DNA from: Hydrogenophaga sp.
GTDB lineage: Bacteria > Pseudomonadota > Gammaproteobacteria > Burkholderiales > Burkholderiaceae_C
Direction: 5' to 3'
DNA: 64,000 nt
Assembly: GCF_030651625.1 (NCBI RefSeq)
Contig: NZ_JAUSCF010000026.1
Coordinates: forward strand, 1-64,000
The first letter of the stretch is position 1; each line of letters begins with the position of its first letter. Below are positions 22,254-33,183 of this stretch, one piece after another. The notes beneath the pieces were generated by a model that did no database searches, was not told the origin of the DNA, and was given only the letters and a program-made list of their open reading frames with translations. The position numbers were made by a program, and so were the translations under genes.

Positions 22254-22589
22254 TCATTGATGCGCAGGACTCGTTGTACGAGTCTGCGCGTGTTCGGACA
22301 CGAAGGCATCCACCAGGCGAGAAAGCGCCGAGCGCACTTGCCGCATGTCTGGGTCGGCTAGCGCCACGCGAACACGGTCTGCAAGCTGCTCCGCAGTCGG
22401 GGCATCGTCGGGACCGACCGTATGCACCAGACGCATGCACTGCTCGATGACGTTGATCGGCGGGCTCGCCTTGCCGCTCTCGTATCGACTCACAGAGGAC
22501 TGCTTCACACCTAAGAATTGCGCAAACTCCTTTTGACTACGCCCATTGCGAGCGGCCCGAATCAGTTCTCCGACGCTGTTGATTGTCAT
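22254..22589 (-). CDS. XRE-family HTH regulator
   Basis: A 111-residue protein with an N-terminal helix-turn-helix (SQKEFAQFLGVKQSSVSRYE, about residues 18-37) and a helical C-terminal half. It is the first gene of a two-gene minus-strand operon with DUF5131. An inverted repeat, TATGC (22603-22607) and GCATA (22615-22619), sits just upstream of its start, where an autorepressor would bind. It is the last recognisable gene of the accessory region before the groESL promoter. Confidence 0.8.
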   Translation of the reverse strand: MTINSVGELIRAARNGRSQKEFAQFLGVKQSSVSRYESGKASPPINVIEQCMRLVHTVGPDDAPTAEQLADRVRVALADPDMRQVRSALSRLVDAFVSEHAQTRTTSPAHQ

Positions 22590-22602
22590 CGCCTTCTCGT
22601 TT

Positions 22603-22619
22603 TATGCACTTCAAGCATA
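22603..22619. promoter_or_regulatory. palindrome upstream of xre-DUF5131 operon
   Basis: TATGC and GCATA with a seven-base spacer, 14 bp upstream of the XRE start codon. Candidate autorepression operator. Confidence 0.4.
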
Positions 22620-22860
22620 TTTTAGTTGGTCGCTTCGTTTGATGTACCGAAGATCGCAATTGCAGTGCTGAGCCGTGTTTCGTTGTGTCAATCAGACGCC
22701 CGCCCAAAGCTACCCCCCAGTTACACCCTCCATCGACGCTGTGGTGTGTACAGCCTAAGCCGCAAAATTGAATGTTGAGTGGCTCATAGTGGAAACATGA
22801 GTGGCGTTCCGCAGTTTCGTGTTTTCGCACCCGTCCAAAAAAAGAAAACGCCATCGACTA
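22620..22860. other. intergenic junction between accessory island and core genome
   Basis: This 240-bp stretch should contain the distal end of the Tn7-like element. No gene is supported. GAGTGGC occurs at 22777-22783 and 22799-22805, exactly 22 bp apart, the spacing of adjacent TnsB sites in Tn7, but no matching motif was found beside tnsA. ACA at 22750-22752 is one of several possible terminal trinucleotides. No boundary can be fixed from the sequence alone. Confidence 0.3.
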
Positions 22861-22915
22861 TTGAAAACGGCGGTTTCCGCCCTTATCATTAGCACTCGCT
22901 GGAGTTGAGTGCTAA
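22861..22915 (+). promoter_or_regulatory. groESL promoter with CIRCE operator
   Basis: TTGAAA (22861-22866) and TATCAT (22884-22889), 17 bp apart, form the promoter. A perfect CIRCE element, TTAGCACTC-N9-GAGTGCTAA, spans 22889-22915 and overlaps the -10 region and start site. CIRCE is the binding site of the heat-shock repressor HrcA, so groESL here is under HrcA control. Confidence 0.93.
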
Positions 22916-22999
22916 CAACATCCTCCAAGTCGATCTTCGGCCCTCGCCTGACGAGGTCCGACAGTTTGAAACCCTTACCGTCCAATCTCAGGAGATGCA

Positions 23000-23290
23000 A
23001 TGAACCTTCGTCCACTCGCCGATCGCGTGATCGTCAAGCGTATTGACAGCGAAACCAAGACCGCTTCCGGCATCGTCATTCCCGACGCAGCCGCCGAAAA
23101 GCCAGACCAGGGCGAAATCCTGGCCGTTGGTCCCGGCAAGAAAAACGACAAAGGCGAACTGTCCGCCATGAACGTCAAGGTCGGTGACCGCGTTCTGTTC
23201 GGCAAGTACAGCGGCCAGACCGTCAAGGTCGATGGCAACGAACTGCTGGTGATGAAAGAAGACGACCTGTTCGCAGTCGTCGAGAAGTGA
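23000..23290 (+). CDS. groES: co-chaperonin GroES
   Basis: A 96-residue GroES, full length. It starts [14 protein letters not shown] and includes the mobile-loop region (about 17-32, [11 protein letters not shown]) that contacts GroEL, and ends DDLFAVVEK. It caps the GroEL cavity during protein folding in the cytoplasm. The ribosome site AGGAG precedes ATG 23000. It is the first gene of the groESL operon, 49 bp ahead of groEL, under the CIRCE-bearing promoter. Confidence 0.98.
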   Translation: MNLRPLADRVIVKRIDSETKTASGIVIPDAAAEKPDQGEILAVGPGKKNDKGELSAMNVKVGDRVLFGKYSGQTVKVDGNELLVMKEDDLFAVVEK

Positions 23291-23318
23291 TTCTTCGCTT
23301 TTTCATTCCTACTATTAA

Positions 23319-24989
<1,671 letters not shown>

Positions 24990-25124
24990 GCTCTCCTTGC
25001 CTGAGACGCCATGCCGGCGTTGCAAGAGCTTGCCGTGGCGCTGCCACTGTCTACGCCCTTGCGCCTTGGCCTGGCGCCTCATGCTGTGTCGTAGGTGCAC
25101 CTTGGTGTGCCACCGACACCCAAG

Positions 25125-25156
25125 AAAAAACCCGCGAGGCAACTCGCGGGTTTTTT
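25125..25156 (+). terminator. intrinsic terminator of groESL
   Basis: AAAAAACCCGCGAG, a GCAA loop, then CTCGCGGGTTTTTT: an eight-base GC stem extended by A/T pairs. It is symmetric, so it can also end transcription of tal coming from the other side. Confidence 0.93.
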
Positions 25157-25210
25157 CGTTTCTGCTGTTCGATCACCACATGCATGGGTGCCCGGCCAAA
25201 GAAGGACCCC

Positions 25211-26152
25211 TCAGCGCATCAAAGCTTCCAGCTTGATCGTGTCGGCCACAAAGGCCCGTATGCCTTCGGCCAGCTTCTCGGTCGCCATGGCGTCTTCATT
25301 GAGCGCGAAGCGAAAACCGGCTTCGTCGTAGTGCACAAATGGAATATCCATTCCCTTTGCAGCGTCCGCATCCAGTGCCTTCGACAACGGCGCTTCGCTG
25401 GCTGCCAGTTGCGCCAGCAACTCCGGGCTGATGGTCAGCAGATCGCAGCCGGCCAGCGCCGTGATCTGGCCCACATTGCGAAAACTGGCGCCCATCACTT
25501 CGGTGGCAATGCCGTGCTTCTTGTAGAAGTGGTAGATCGCCCGCACCGAACGCACCCCGGGATCCTTGGCACCGGCCATGGCGGTTTCGTCCCAGGCTGC
25601 CCCTGCACTCTTCTTGTACCAGTCGTAGATACGCCCAACGAAAGGTGAAATCAGCTGTACCTTGGCCTGACCGCAAGCCACCGCCTGAGCGAACGAAAAC
25701 AGCAGCGTCAGATTGGTATGGATACCGTCCCGCTCAAGCCGCGAGGCTGCCTGGATACCTTCCCATGTGGAGGCGATCTTGATGAGCACACGGTCGATGT
25801 GTATGCCCTCGCCCTGGTACAGATCGATGATGCGACGAGCCCGGGTGACAGTGGCCTCGGTGTCAAAGCTCAGACGGGCATCCACCTCGGTCGAGACGCG
25901 ACCAGGGATCTGTTTGAGGATCTCACAGCCGAAGCTCACCAGCAGCCGATTCATGGCCTCATCAAGACCCTGGTCACCGTACTTCGCAACCGCTTCATGC
26001 AGCAGGTGGGCGTATTCGGGCTTCTGGACGGCTTTCAGGATCAACGACGGGTTGGTGGTCGCGTCGCGCGGAGAAAACGTGGCGATCTGCCTGAAATCAC
26101 CGGTGTCTGCGACCACGGTGGTCATCTGTTTGAGTGCGTCTAGCTGGTTCAT
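25211..26152 (-). CDS. tal: transaldolase
   Basis: A 313-residue transaldolase of the pentose phosphate pathway, transferring a dihydroxyacetone unit between sugar phosphates. [12 protein letters not shown] (26-37) is the N-terminal family signature with the catalytic Asp, and K125 in RVLIKIAST is the Schiff-base lysine. It diverges from a HexR-like regulator gene across 59 bp that contains a HexR-like box. It converges with groEL across the shared terminator. In organisms using the Entner-Doudoroff route, such pairing suggests HexR control of tal. Confidence 0.96.
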   Translation of the reverse strand: MNQLDALKQMTTVVADTGDFRQIATFSPRDATTNPSLILKAVQKPEYAHLLHEAVAKYGDQGLDEAMNRLLVSFGCEILKQIPGRVSTEVDARLSFDTEATVTRARRIIDLYQGEGIHIDRVLIKIASTWEGIQAASRLERDGIHTNLTLLFSFAQAVACGQAKVQLISPFVGRIYDWYKKSAGAAWDETAMAGAKDPGVRSVRAIYHFYKKHGIATEVMGASFRNVGQITALAGCDLLTISPELLAQLAASEAPLSKALDADAAKGMDIPFVHYDEAGFRFALNEDAMATEKLAEGIRAFVADTIKLEALMR

Positions 26153-26188
26153 TGCGCCATTATCGGGTGTGAAGGTTTCACCATTTCA

Positions 26189-26203
26189 TGTAACTCGATT
26201 ACC
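26189..26203. promoter_or_regulatory. candidate HexR operator
   Basis: TGTAACTCGATTACC fits the HexR palindrome pattern TGTAA-N5-TTACA with one mismatch at the end. It lies in the 59-bp tal-hexR divergent space, 9 bp before the regulator's start codon, where binding could control both genes. Confidence 0.6.
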
Positions 26204-26211
26204 ATCCGGTC

Positions 26212-27060
26212 ATGCTCGATCGCATCAAAGCCTCTTTGCCCTCCCTGGCCCCTGCAGAACAGCGTGTGGGCAAACTGGTTCTGCTGGATCCCCGCAGTTT
26301 TGCCAGCTTGCCGGTGTCCACACTGGCTGACCGGGCGCATGTGAGCAAGCCCACGGTGGTGCGGTTCTGCCGCAGCATGGGTTATGACGGACTTTCCGAT
26401 TTCAAACTCAAGCTGGCAGGTACCGTCAGCGAAGGCGTGCCATTCATACATCGCAGCGTGGACGCTGACGACAAGGTGAGCGACGTCCTGGTCAAGGTGA
26501 TCGACAACACCGTGGCCGCATTCTTGAAATACCGGAATGACGCGTCGACCCACGCTGTGGAGAAAGCGGTGGACGCGCTGCTGGCCACCTACAAGAAGCG
26601 AGGACGCATCGAATTCTTTGGTGCGGGCAATTCAGGCATCGTGGCCCAGGATGCACAACACAAATTCTTCCGCCTGGGCATCAACGCCATTGCCTACAGC
26701 GATGGCCACATGCAGGTGATGAGCGCCTCGCTGCTGGGACCGGGCGATTGCGTCGTGATCATTTCCAATTCAGGGCGCACCCGCGACCTGATGGACGCGG
26801 CCGATATTGCACGCAAGCATGGCGCCACCGTCATCGTGATCACCACCAGCGGGTCGCCGCTGGCCCAGGCAGGGCACATCCATCTGGCAGCAGACCATCC
26901 CGAAGGCTACGACCGCTACAGCCCGATGACCTCTCGGTTGATGCACCTGATGGTGATCGACGTGCTCGCGACCTGCCTGGCGTTGCGCATCGGAGGCGCC
27001 ACGCTGCAGCCTTTGCTCAAGGAGATGAAGAACAATCTTCGGAGCAAGCGGTATGCGTAA
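26212..27060 (+). CDS. hexR: RpiR/HexR-family transcriptional regulator
   Basis: A 282-residue MurR/RpiR-family regulator: an N-terminal HTH_6 domain (1-77, STLADRAHVSKPTVVRFCRSMGY) and a SIS sugar-phosphate-binding domain (about 120-255, FFGAGNSGIVAQDA, ISNSGRTRDLMDAA). The sequence and length fit HexR, which represses glucose-catabolic genes and is released by 2-keto-3-deoxy-6-phosphogluconate. The divergent neighbour is transaldolase and a TGTAA-N5-TTAC box lies between them, which supports the HexR assignment. The ligand is inferred from family. Confidence 0.85.
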   Translation: MLDRIKASLPSLAPAEQRVGKLVLLDPRSFASLPVSTLADRAHVSKPTVVRFCRSMGYDGLSDFKLKLAGTVSEGVPFIHRSVDADDKVSDVLVKVIDNTVAAFLKYRNDASTHAVEKAVDALLATYKKRGRIEFFGAGNSGIVAQDAQHKFFRLGINAIAYSDGHMQVMSASLLGPGDCVVIISNSGRTRDLMDAADIARKHGATVIVITTSGSPLAQAGHIHLAADHPEGYDRYSPMTSRLMHLMVIDVLATCLALRIGGATLQPLLKEMKNNLRSKRYA

Positions 27061-27069
27061 CCGTGCGCA

Positions 27070-27170
27070 GGGCTTGGCACGCCCCCTGCGCCGCTGACGC
27101 GTCTTCCCCCGAAGGGGGACGATGCCTGCGGCCCGGCTAAGCCGGTTCCGCAGCACCCCTGGTCTTGGAC
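27070..27170. repeat. GC-rich intergenic repeat, copy I
   Basis: Divergent copy of the dispersed repeat: CCCCCGAAGGGGG palindrome, then CCGGCTAAGCCGG, between hexR and the end of dppF, which are tail to tail. The structure is described in the findings. Confidence 0.6.
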
Positions 27171-27214
27171 CCAAATGCGCCGGACGCGGGTCAACCAATC
27201 AGCGAACTTCAGAC

Positions 27215-28303
27215 TCAGATCCTGCCCTCTTCCACTGCATGGCAGGCAATGCGGATACCGCCGAGGTCCAGCAGGTTCGGGCGCTCGGTTCGGCAGCGGT
27301 CGTTCACATGCGGGCACCTGGGGTTGAACGCGCAACCGTCAGGCGGGTTCAGTGGGTTGGGCACCTCACCCGACACCGGGGTGCGGGCCTGACCCGTGTC
27401 GTGCATCTTGGGAATGGCATCGAGCAGCATGCGCGTGTAGGGGTGACGCGGGGAGTCAAACAGGGTGTGCTTGGGTGCCAGCTCGACCAGCCTGCCCAGG
27501 TACATCACGCCCACCTGGTCGCTCACATGCCTGACCACCGCGAGGTTGTGGCTGATGAAGAGGTAGGTCAGTCCCAGTTCGCGCTGCAGGTCCTTCATGA
27601 TGTTGAGCACCTGCGCCTGCACACTCACATCCAGCGCCGATGTGGGTTCGTCACACACCAGAAATTCGGGCTGCGTGGCCAATGCACGGGCGATGGAGAT
27701 GCGCTGACGCTGCCCACCGGAGAACTGGTGCGGGTACTTCACGCGATCCAGCGGGGAAAGCCCCACCGACTGAAGGAGAGCGTCCACCCGGGCACGCAGG
27801 GCCACCGGCTCGGTCTCGATGCCATGCTCACGCAGCGGCTCACCAATGATGTCCTCCACCCGCCAGCGTGGGTTCAGGCTCGCGTACGGATCCTGAAAAA
27901 TCATCTGGATGCGCCGACGCAGCTTGCGACCCTCGGGTGTCTTGAACGCCGCGTGGGCATCCTGGCCGTCAAATTCAAAGCCGCCGCGCGTGGGCTCGTA
28001 CAAGCCCACCAGCAGCCGGGCCACCGTGCTCTTTCCACAGCCCGACTCACCCACCAGGGCCAGCGTCTCGCCGCGCGGAATGTCGAACGACACGCCATCC
28101 ACCGCCCGAAGCAACTGACGTGGCTGGCGCTCGAGCACACGGTTCAGCCAGGGGGCCGAGACATCAAAGGTCTTGGCCAGGTCGGTGGCCCGCACCAGTG
28201 GCGCCTTGGCATCCATGGTCGACGATGGAGCAGCTGCGCCGGGATCGTGGCGCCGCACGCCAGCCAGGGTACCTGCGGGGCTCGCTGTCAGATCTGCGCT
28301 CAT
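27215..28303 (-). CDS. dppF: peptide ABC transporter ATP-binding protein, DppF-type
   Basis: A 362-residue ATPase of the oligo/dipeptide importer family. Walker [10 protein letters not shown], signature [14 protein letters not shown], Walker [12 protein letters not shown], and the C-terminal oligo_HPY region with its cysteine cluster ([12 protein letters not shown]). It pairs with DppD to energise the permease. It is the last gene of the seven-gene minus-strand operon and overlaps dppD by 4 bp. The substrate is set by the binding proteins and is not known. Confidence 0.93.
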   Translation of the reverse strand: MSADLTASPAGTLAGVRRHDPGAAAPSSTMDAKAPLVRATDLAKTFDVSAPWLNRVLERQPRQLLRAVDGVSFDIPRGETLALVGESGCGKSTVARLLVGLYEPTRGGFEFDGQDAHAAFKTPEGRKLRRRIQMIFQDPYASLNPRWRVEDIIGEPLREHGIETEPVALRARVDALLQSVGLSPLDRVKYPHQFSGGQRQRISIARALATQPEFLVCDEPTSALDVSVQAQVLNIMKDLQRELGLTYLFISHNLAVVRHVSDQVGVMYLGRLVELAPKHTLFDSPRHPYTRMLLDAIPKMHDTGQARTPVSGEVPNPLNPPDGCAFNPRCPHVNDRCRTERPNLLDLGGIRIACHAVEEGRI

Positions 28304-29295
28304 GCTGCGACCTCCGACATCGACGGTGCCTGGCCTGCGGCGGCGTGCAGCCAGCAGGCAGCCCGGGTCGCACCGGCGGGCAACAGATCGGGCCGCTCCA
28401 GGTGACAGCGATCGAAGACCCGCTCGCAGCGGGGGTTGTAGGCGCAGCCCTTGGGAATCGCGTTGAGGCGCGGCATGGCCCCATCGATCTGATGAAGACG
28501 ATCCCGATCCTCGCCCATGTCGGGAATGCAGGCCATCAAGCCCGCCGTGTAAGGATGGGCCGGGTGGTTGATCACCTCGTGCACCGGACCAATTTCGGCG
28601 ACCCGGCCCGCGTACATCACCGCCACACGGTCGCAGGTTTCAGCAATGACACCCATGTCGTGCGTGATCAGCATGACGGCGGCACCCCGGTCCTTGCAGA
28701 TGGTTTTCAGCAAGGTGATGATCTGCGCCTGGATCGAAACGTCCAACGCCGTGGTGGGCTCGTCGGCCACGATGAGCTGCGGCTCCGCGGCCAGGGCCAG
28801 CGCGATCACGACCCGTTGACGCATACCACCAGAGAACTGGTGCGGGTAGTGGTCGATGCGCTGTTCAGCGGCTGGAATACCGGTGTCCTTGAGCAACTGG
28901 ATGGCGCGCTGCCGGGCTTCCGACTGATTCACGGGCAGATGGGTGGTGATGGTCTCGATCAACTGGCGACCGACCGAATAGAGCGGATTCAGCGAAGTCA
29001 GCGGGTCCTGGAAAATCGCGCCGATCTTGCGCCCGCGCACCTTGCGCATCTCTTCATAGGGCAGGTTGTCGATGCGCTGCCCGTGCAGCAGGATTTCCCC
29101 GGAGGCCACGCGTCCCGGGGGTTCGAGCAAACCGATGATGGATGCTCCGGTCAGCGACTTCCCAGCGCCGGACTCACCCACCACACCGAGAATTTCACCA
29201 GGCGCGATATCGAATGAAATATCGTCCAGCGCCCGCAGCGTGCCATGGCGGCTCGGAAACTCGACAACGAGGTTTTTGACTTGTAAGAGGCTCAT
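28300..29295 (-). CDS. dppD: peptide ABC transporter ATP-binding protein, DppD-type
   Basis: A 331-residue ATPase with Walker A GESGAGKS, signature [15 protein letters not shown], Walker [12 protein letters not shown] and the C-terminal cysteine cluster ([12 protein letters not shown]). It is the partner of DppF in the import complex. It overlaps dppF by 4 bp at its end and follows dppC by 52 bp. All nucleotide-binding motifs are intact. Confidence 0.93.
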   Translation of the reverse strand: MSLLQVKNLVVEFPSRHGTLRALDDISFDIAPGEILGVVGESGAGKSLTGASIIGLLEPPGRVASGEILLHGQRIDNLPYEEMRKVRGRKIGAIFQDPLTSLNPLYSVGRQLIETITTHLPVNQSEARQRAIQLLKDTGIPAAEQRIDHYPHQFSGGMRQRVVIALALAAEPQLIVADEPTTALDVSIQAQIITLLKTICKDRGAAVMLITHDMGVIAETCDRVAVMYAGRVAEIGPVHEVINHPAHPYTAGLMACIPDMGEDRDRLHQIDGAMPRLNAIPKGCAYNPRCERVFDRCHLERPDLLPAGATRAACWLHAAAGQAPSMSEVAA

Positions 29296-29347
29296 GTGTG
29301 GATGCGGTGGAGTGAACGCGCACGCGGTGACTGCGACAGACTGGAAA

Positions 29348-30259
29348 TCATCTCAGGCGAGGGTTCAGGGCATCGCGCAGCCAGTCACCCAACAAGTTGA
29401 CCGACAAGGCAATCAGCACCAGCATCAACCCCGGGAAGATCGTGATCCACCATTCGCCTGAGAACAGGTAGTCGTTACCCACCCGGATCAGCGTACCCAG
29501 CGACGGCGACGTGGGTGGCGCACCAACCCCGAGAAAAGACAGCGTGGCTTCCGTGATGATGGCGGTGGCCACCTGAATGGTCGCCAGCACCATGACCGGG
29601 CCCATCACGTTGGGCAGCACATGGCTGCGCATGATGCGCAGCGGCGCAACGCCGGTCACCCGCGCGGCCTGAACGTATTCCTTGTTGCGTTCCACCAGCG
29701 TCGAGCCGCGCACCGTACGGGCGTACTGCACCCAGCCCGTGAGCGAAATCGCAATGACGAGCACCCCGAAGGCCACCGTGTCCTGCGCGTTCGGAAACAG
29801 CGCCCGGCCCACGCCGGCAATCAGGAGCGCAACCAGGATGGCAGGGAAGGACAACATGACGTCGCACAGGCGCATGAGCACGGCGTCGATCCAGCCACCG
29901 ATGAAGCCGGCGAGCAGGCCAAAGGCCACACCCACCACCACGGACAAGACCACGGAAGCAAACCCGACGGCCAGGGAAATCCGCGCGCCGTACATGATTG
30001 CAGACAGAATGTCGCGTCCCTGATCGTCGGTACCCAGGAGGAAGTTGCGAGAACCCTCCTCGCTCCAGGCGGGAGGCAGTCGCGCGTTGGACAACTCCAG
30101 CGTGGCCAGGTCGAAAGGATTGTGTGGTGCCAGCCACGGCGCAAAAACGGCACCAACCACACAGATGAGTGCAATCAGGGCCGCCACCAGTGCTGTGGGT
30201 GAATTGATGAAACTGTGGCCCACATCGCTGTTGGACCACCGCTTGAGGGTGCTGATCAC
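29348..30259 (-). CDS. dppC: peptide ABC transporter permease, DppC-type
   Basis: A permease of about 303 residues with six predicted membrane segments and the OppC N-terminal segment (ALVAALIALICVVGAVFAPWLAPHNPFD). The inner-membrane signature loop before the fifth segment (YVQAARVTGVAPLRIMRSHVLP) is present. GTG 30259 is preferred, with TCTGGAAC upstream; an open frame extends to TTG 30292 without support. It is separated from its partner permease gene dppB by a binding-protein gene and an amidohydrolase gene, an unusual order. Confidence 0.9.
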   Translation of the reverse strand: MISTLKRWSNSDVGHSFINSPTALVAALIALICVVGAVFAPWLAPHNPFDLATLELSNARLPPAWSEEGSRNFLLGTDDQGRDILSAIMYGARISLAVGFASVVLSVVVGVAFGLLAGFIGGWIDAVLMRLCDVMLSFPAILVALLIAGVGRALFPNAQDTVAFGVLVIAISLTGWVQYARTVRGSTLVERNKEYVQAARVTGVAPLRIMRSHVLPNVMGPVMVLATIQVATAIITEATLSFLGVGAPPTSPSLGTLIRVGNDYLFSGEWWITIFPGLMLVLIALSVNLLGDWLRDALNPRLR

Positions 30260-30339
30260 GTTGAACGTTCCAGAAGGTAAGGCACAAACCAACCGGTCGT
30301 GAAAACGTCACGACCGGCGGTACTGCAAGGGTCAGACGG

Positions 30340-31917
30340 TCACTTCACCGACATGTAGCGGAAAGGCATGAAGTTGTCGGCCAGTTGCACCAACTCCACG
30401 TTGCTGGCCACACCCCAGGCCAGCGCCTGTTGATGCAGAGGCAGGTGACCAATGTCGTCTGCGTGCAGCTTGAAGGCCTCCTTGATCATGGCGTCACGCT
30501 TGGTCTTGTCGGTCTCGGACTGGATCTGCAAGGTCAGTTCGTCCACCTTGGGATTGCAGTAAGAACCCAGATTGAACTGGCCCGAACCCTTGTCGTCCAC
30601 GCAACGCATCAGGGCGTTGAGCGCGTTGTGCGAGTCGTAGGTGCCGGGCGTCCAGCCCAGCAGGTAGAAGCTGGTGTCGCGCTTGAGGATTTTCGGGAAG
30701 TAAGTGCCCTTGGTTTCGGCTTGCAGATTGACCTTGATGCCTGCGCGGGCCAGACTGGCGGCCACCGCCTGGCAGATGGCACCGTCGTTGACGTAGCGGT
30801 CGTTGGGGCAGTTCATGCCCACTTCAAACCCGTTGGGATAGCCCGCGTCTGCCAGCAGCTTCTTGGCAGCTTCGGTGTCGTAGGGCAGTCGCGTGTTCAT
30901 GGAAGCGTCGAAGCCGTTGATGCCTGGGCCGACCATCAATGCGGTCGGATTGGCCGCGCCGCGCATCACGGTGCGCTGGATGCCGTTGATGTCGATGGCC
31001 TGGTAGAAGGCCTGGCGCACGCGCTTGTCCTTGAACGGGTTCTTTCCCTTCACATTGGAATAGAGCAGCTCGTCGCGCTTCTGGTCCATCCCCAGAAAAA
31101 TGGTGCGCAACTCCGGACCCTGCAAAACCTTGGTCTTGCCGCTGGCGTTGATGCGTGCGACGTCTTGCAGCGGCACGGGCTCTATCACGTCTACCTGACC
31201 GGACAACAGTGCCGCCACGCGCGTGGCGTCGTTGCCGATGGGGGTGTACTCCACATTGACCACGTTGCCTTCGATCTTGCCCCAGTAATTGCCATTTCGA
31301 ACAAAGCTGGTTTTCACGTTGGGCTGACGCTCGCGCAGGCGGAACGGACCGGTGCCGTTGGCACGAAACGAGGCGGCGTTCTCGACGCCCTTGCGGCGAT
31401 CCACCGGGCGCGTGGCCTGGTTTTCTTCCGCCCACTTCTTGCTCATGATGAAGAGCAACGAGATCACGTCGGGGAGGATCGGGAACGGTGCCTTGGTCTC
31501 GATCTCGATCGCGTGGTCGCCATCCTTTCGGACTTCCTTGATATCGTTGGTGTAGCTCTTCATGTCCGACCCGTCGCCCGAGGCGCGCTCAAAGCTGAAC
31601 AGAACGTCGTCGGCCGTGAACGGCGTTCCATCATGGAATTTCACGTTCTTGCGCAGCTCGAAGCGCCAGACGGTAGGTGAGGTCTGCTTCCAGCTGGTGG
31701 CCAATGCGGGCACCAGATTGAGATTGCGGTCGCGCCCCACCAGTGGCTCGTACACGTTTCCTGTCACGCTCAGCTGGAGCGATTCGTTCAGGGAATGCGG
31801 GTCCATGGACAAAGCATCGCCCTGATTGCCAATGCGAACGGTCTGCGCAGAAGCGGCCCCCATGGCCACCATGGCAGCCACCACCAAGGCAGAAGTCAGC
31901 GTTTGTTTGAATTGCAT
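30340..31917 (-). CDS. peptide-binding periplasmic protein 2 (SBP family 5)
   Basis: A 525-residue periplasmic binding protein of the DppA/OppA family, with a signal peptide (cleaved after GAASA, about residue 24) and the family segments LVPALATSW, VWRFELRKNVKFHDG and PFTADDVLFSFERA. It delivers the substrate to the DppBC permease. It lies between the amidohydrolase and dppC. It and the binding protein at 34228 are clearly related, so the operon offers two receptors for one permease. Confidence 0.93.
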   Translation of the reverse strand: MQFKQTLTSALVVAAMVAMGAASAQTVRIGNQGDALSMDPHSLNESLQLSVTGNVYEPLVGRDRNLNLVPALATSWKQTSPTVWRFELRKNVKFHDGTPFTADDVLFSFERASGDGSDMKSYTNDIKEVRKDGDHAIEIETKAPFPILPDVISLLFIMSKKWAEENQATRPVDRRKGVENAASFRANGTGPFRLRERQPNVKTSFVRNGNYWGKIEGNVVNVEYTPIGNDATRVAALLSGQVDVIEPVPLQDVARINASGKTKVLQGPELRTIFLGMDQKRDELLYSNVKGKNPFKDKRVRQAFYQAIDINGIQRTVMRGAANPTALMVGPGINGFDASMNTRLPYDTEAAKKLLADAGYPNGFEVGMNCPNDRYVNDGAICQAVAASLARAGIKVNLQAETKGTYFPKILKRDTSFYLLGWTPGTYDSHNALNALMRCVDDKGSGQFNLGSYCNPKVDELTLQIQSETDKTKRDAMIKEAFKLHADDIGHLPLHQQALAWGVASNVELVQLADNFMPFRYMSVK

Positions 31918-31951
31918 GTGTCGCTCCTTTAGCGGGTTACCAGAAAAATAC

Positions 31952-33169
31952 CTATTCAGTCGATCCGATAGGCATGCCGTGCTCGATCAACCCCGCGTGC
32001 AAGGCAGCACCCAGTGGCAGAACATCGTCATTGAAGTCGTAGCGGCTGTTGTGCAGCATGCAGCTCCCCTCACCACCCTGCCCCAGCCGCAGGTAGGCAC
32101 CGGGCTTTACCTGCAGCATGAAAGAAAAATCTTCCGCCCCCATGCTGGGGTCCATGTGTCGGTCCAGATGATCGTGCCCCACCAGGCGCTGCGCGACATC
32201 GCCGGCAAATCGGGCCTCGTCGATACTGTTGATGGTGGCCGGATAGATGCGCTCGTAGTTCACATGCGCGGAAGCTCCAAGGCCCAGCGCCACGCCAGAA
32301 CAAACCTCATGAAGGCGGCGTTCAACCACGTCCTGCACCTCGGGATTGAAGGTGCGCACAGTACCGACCAGCGTGGCTTTGCCAGGCACCACGCTGAATG
32401 CACCCATGTCGCCCGCGTGCATGGCACACAGGCTGATGACGGCGCTGTCGATCGCCCGCACATTGCGCGACACGATGCTTTGCACCGCCGTGATGATGTG
32501 CGCCGACACCAGTACGGGGTCCACGGTGAGGTACGGATGCGCGCCATGACCGCCCTTGCCCGTGATCTCGATCGTGATGCGGTCGGCCGCAGCCATCATC
32601 GGACCGGGATTCACCCCCACCATGCCTGGGCGCATCTGTGGCCAGTTGTGCATGGCATACACGGCCTGAACGGGAAAGCGGTCGAAGAGTCCGTCTTCGA
32701 TCATGGCCTTGGCGCCGGCAAAGCCTTCTTCGCCGGGCTGAAAGATCAGCACGGCGGTGCCATCGAACTGGCGCGTTTGAGCAAGGTAGCGCGCTGCCCC
32801 GACCAGCATGGTGGTGTGGCCATCGTGTCCGCACCCGTGCATCATGCCGGGCCTGGTTGAGCGCCAGGCAAAGTCGTTGCTCTCGGTGATGGGCAGGGCG
32901 TCCATGTCGGCCCTGAGACCGATCATGCGCCCGCTGCTGCGCGAGCGCCCGTGGATCAGCGCCACCACCCCGGTCTTGCCGATCTGGGTGTGGATTTCGT
33001 CCACTCCGCAGACCTTGAGCGATTCCACCACCCGCTGGGCCGTGTAGTGCTCCTCAAACCCGATCTCAGGATGGGCATGCAGGTCACGGCGCAGTGCGGT
33101 GAGCTCCGGATGAAAGGCGGCGATGTGCGCAAACGCCCGGCCGTGGGCCTTGATGCGTGGCGCAGACAT
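31952..33169 (-). CDS. M20-family amidohydrolase (hippurate hydrolase-like)
   Basis: A 405-residue metallo-amidohydrolase of family M20D, similar to hippurate hydrolase and N-acyl-amino-acid hydrolases. HAHPEIGF near 31-38, HGCGHDGH at 111-118 (metal ligands) and the catalytic QPGEEG near 145-150 are present. The start is MSAPR at 33169; the open frame upstream to 33358 overlaps dppB and is not used. No signal peptide, so it acts in the cytoplasm. Position inside the peptide-uptake operon suggests it cleaves the imported compound, perhaps an N-acylated amino acid or peptide. Confidence 0.88.
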   Translation of the reverse strand: MSAPRIKAHGRAFAHIAAFHPELTALRRDLHAHPEIGFEEHYTAQRVVESLKVCGVDEIHTQIGKTGVVALIHGRSRSSGRMIGLRADMDALPITESNDFAWRSTRPGMMHGCGHDGHTTMLVGAARYLAQTRQFDGTAVLIFQPGEEGFAGAKAMIEDGLFDRFPVQAVYAMHNWPQMRPGMVGVNPGPMMAAADRITIEITGKGGHGAHPYLTVDPVLVSAHIITAVQSIVSRNVRAIDSAVISLCAMHAGDMGAFSVVPGKATLVGTVRTFNPEVQDVVERRLHEVCSGVALGLGASAHVNYERIYPATINSIDEARFAGDVAQRLVGHDHLDRHMDPSMGAEDFSFMLQVKPGAYLRLGQGGEGSCMLHNSRYDFNDDVLPLGAALHAGLIEHGMPIGSTE

Positions 33170-33183
33170 TTCGTGTCTCACGT

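Noticed and set aside
30385..31680. 431-residue open frame antisense to the second binding protein
   Set aside because: Same cause: strong codon bias of the real gene on the minus strand leaves the opposite frame open.
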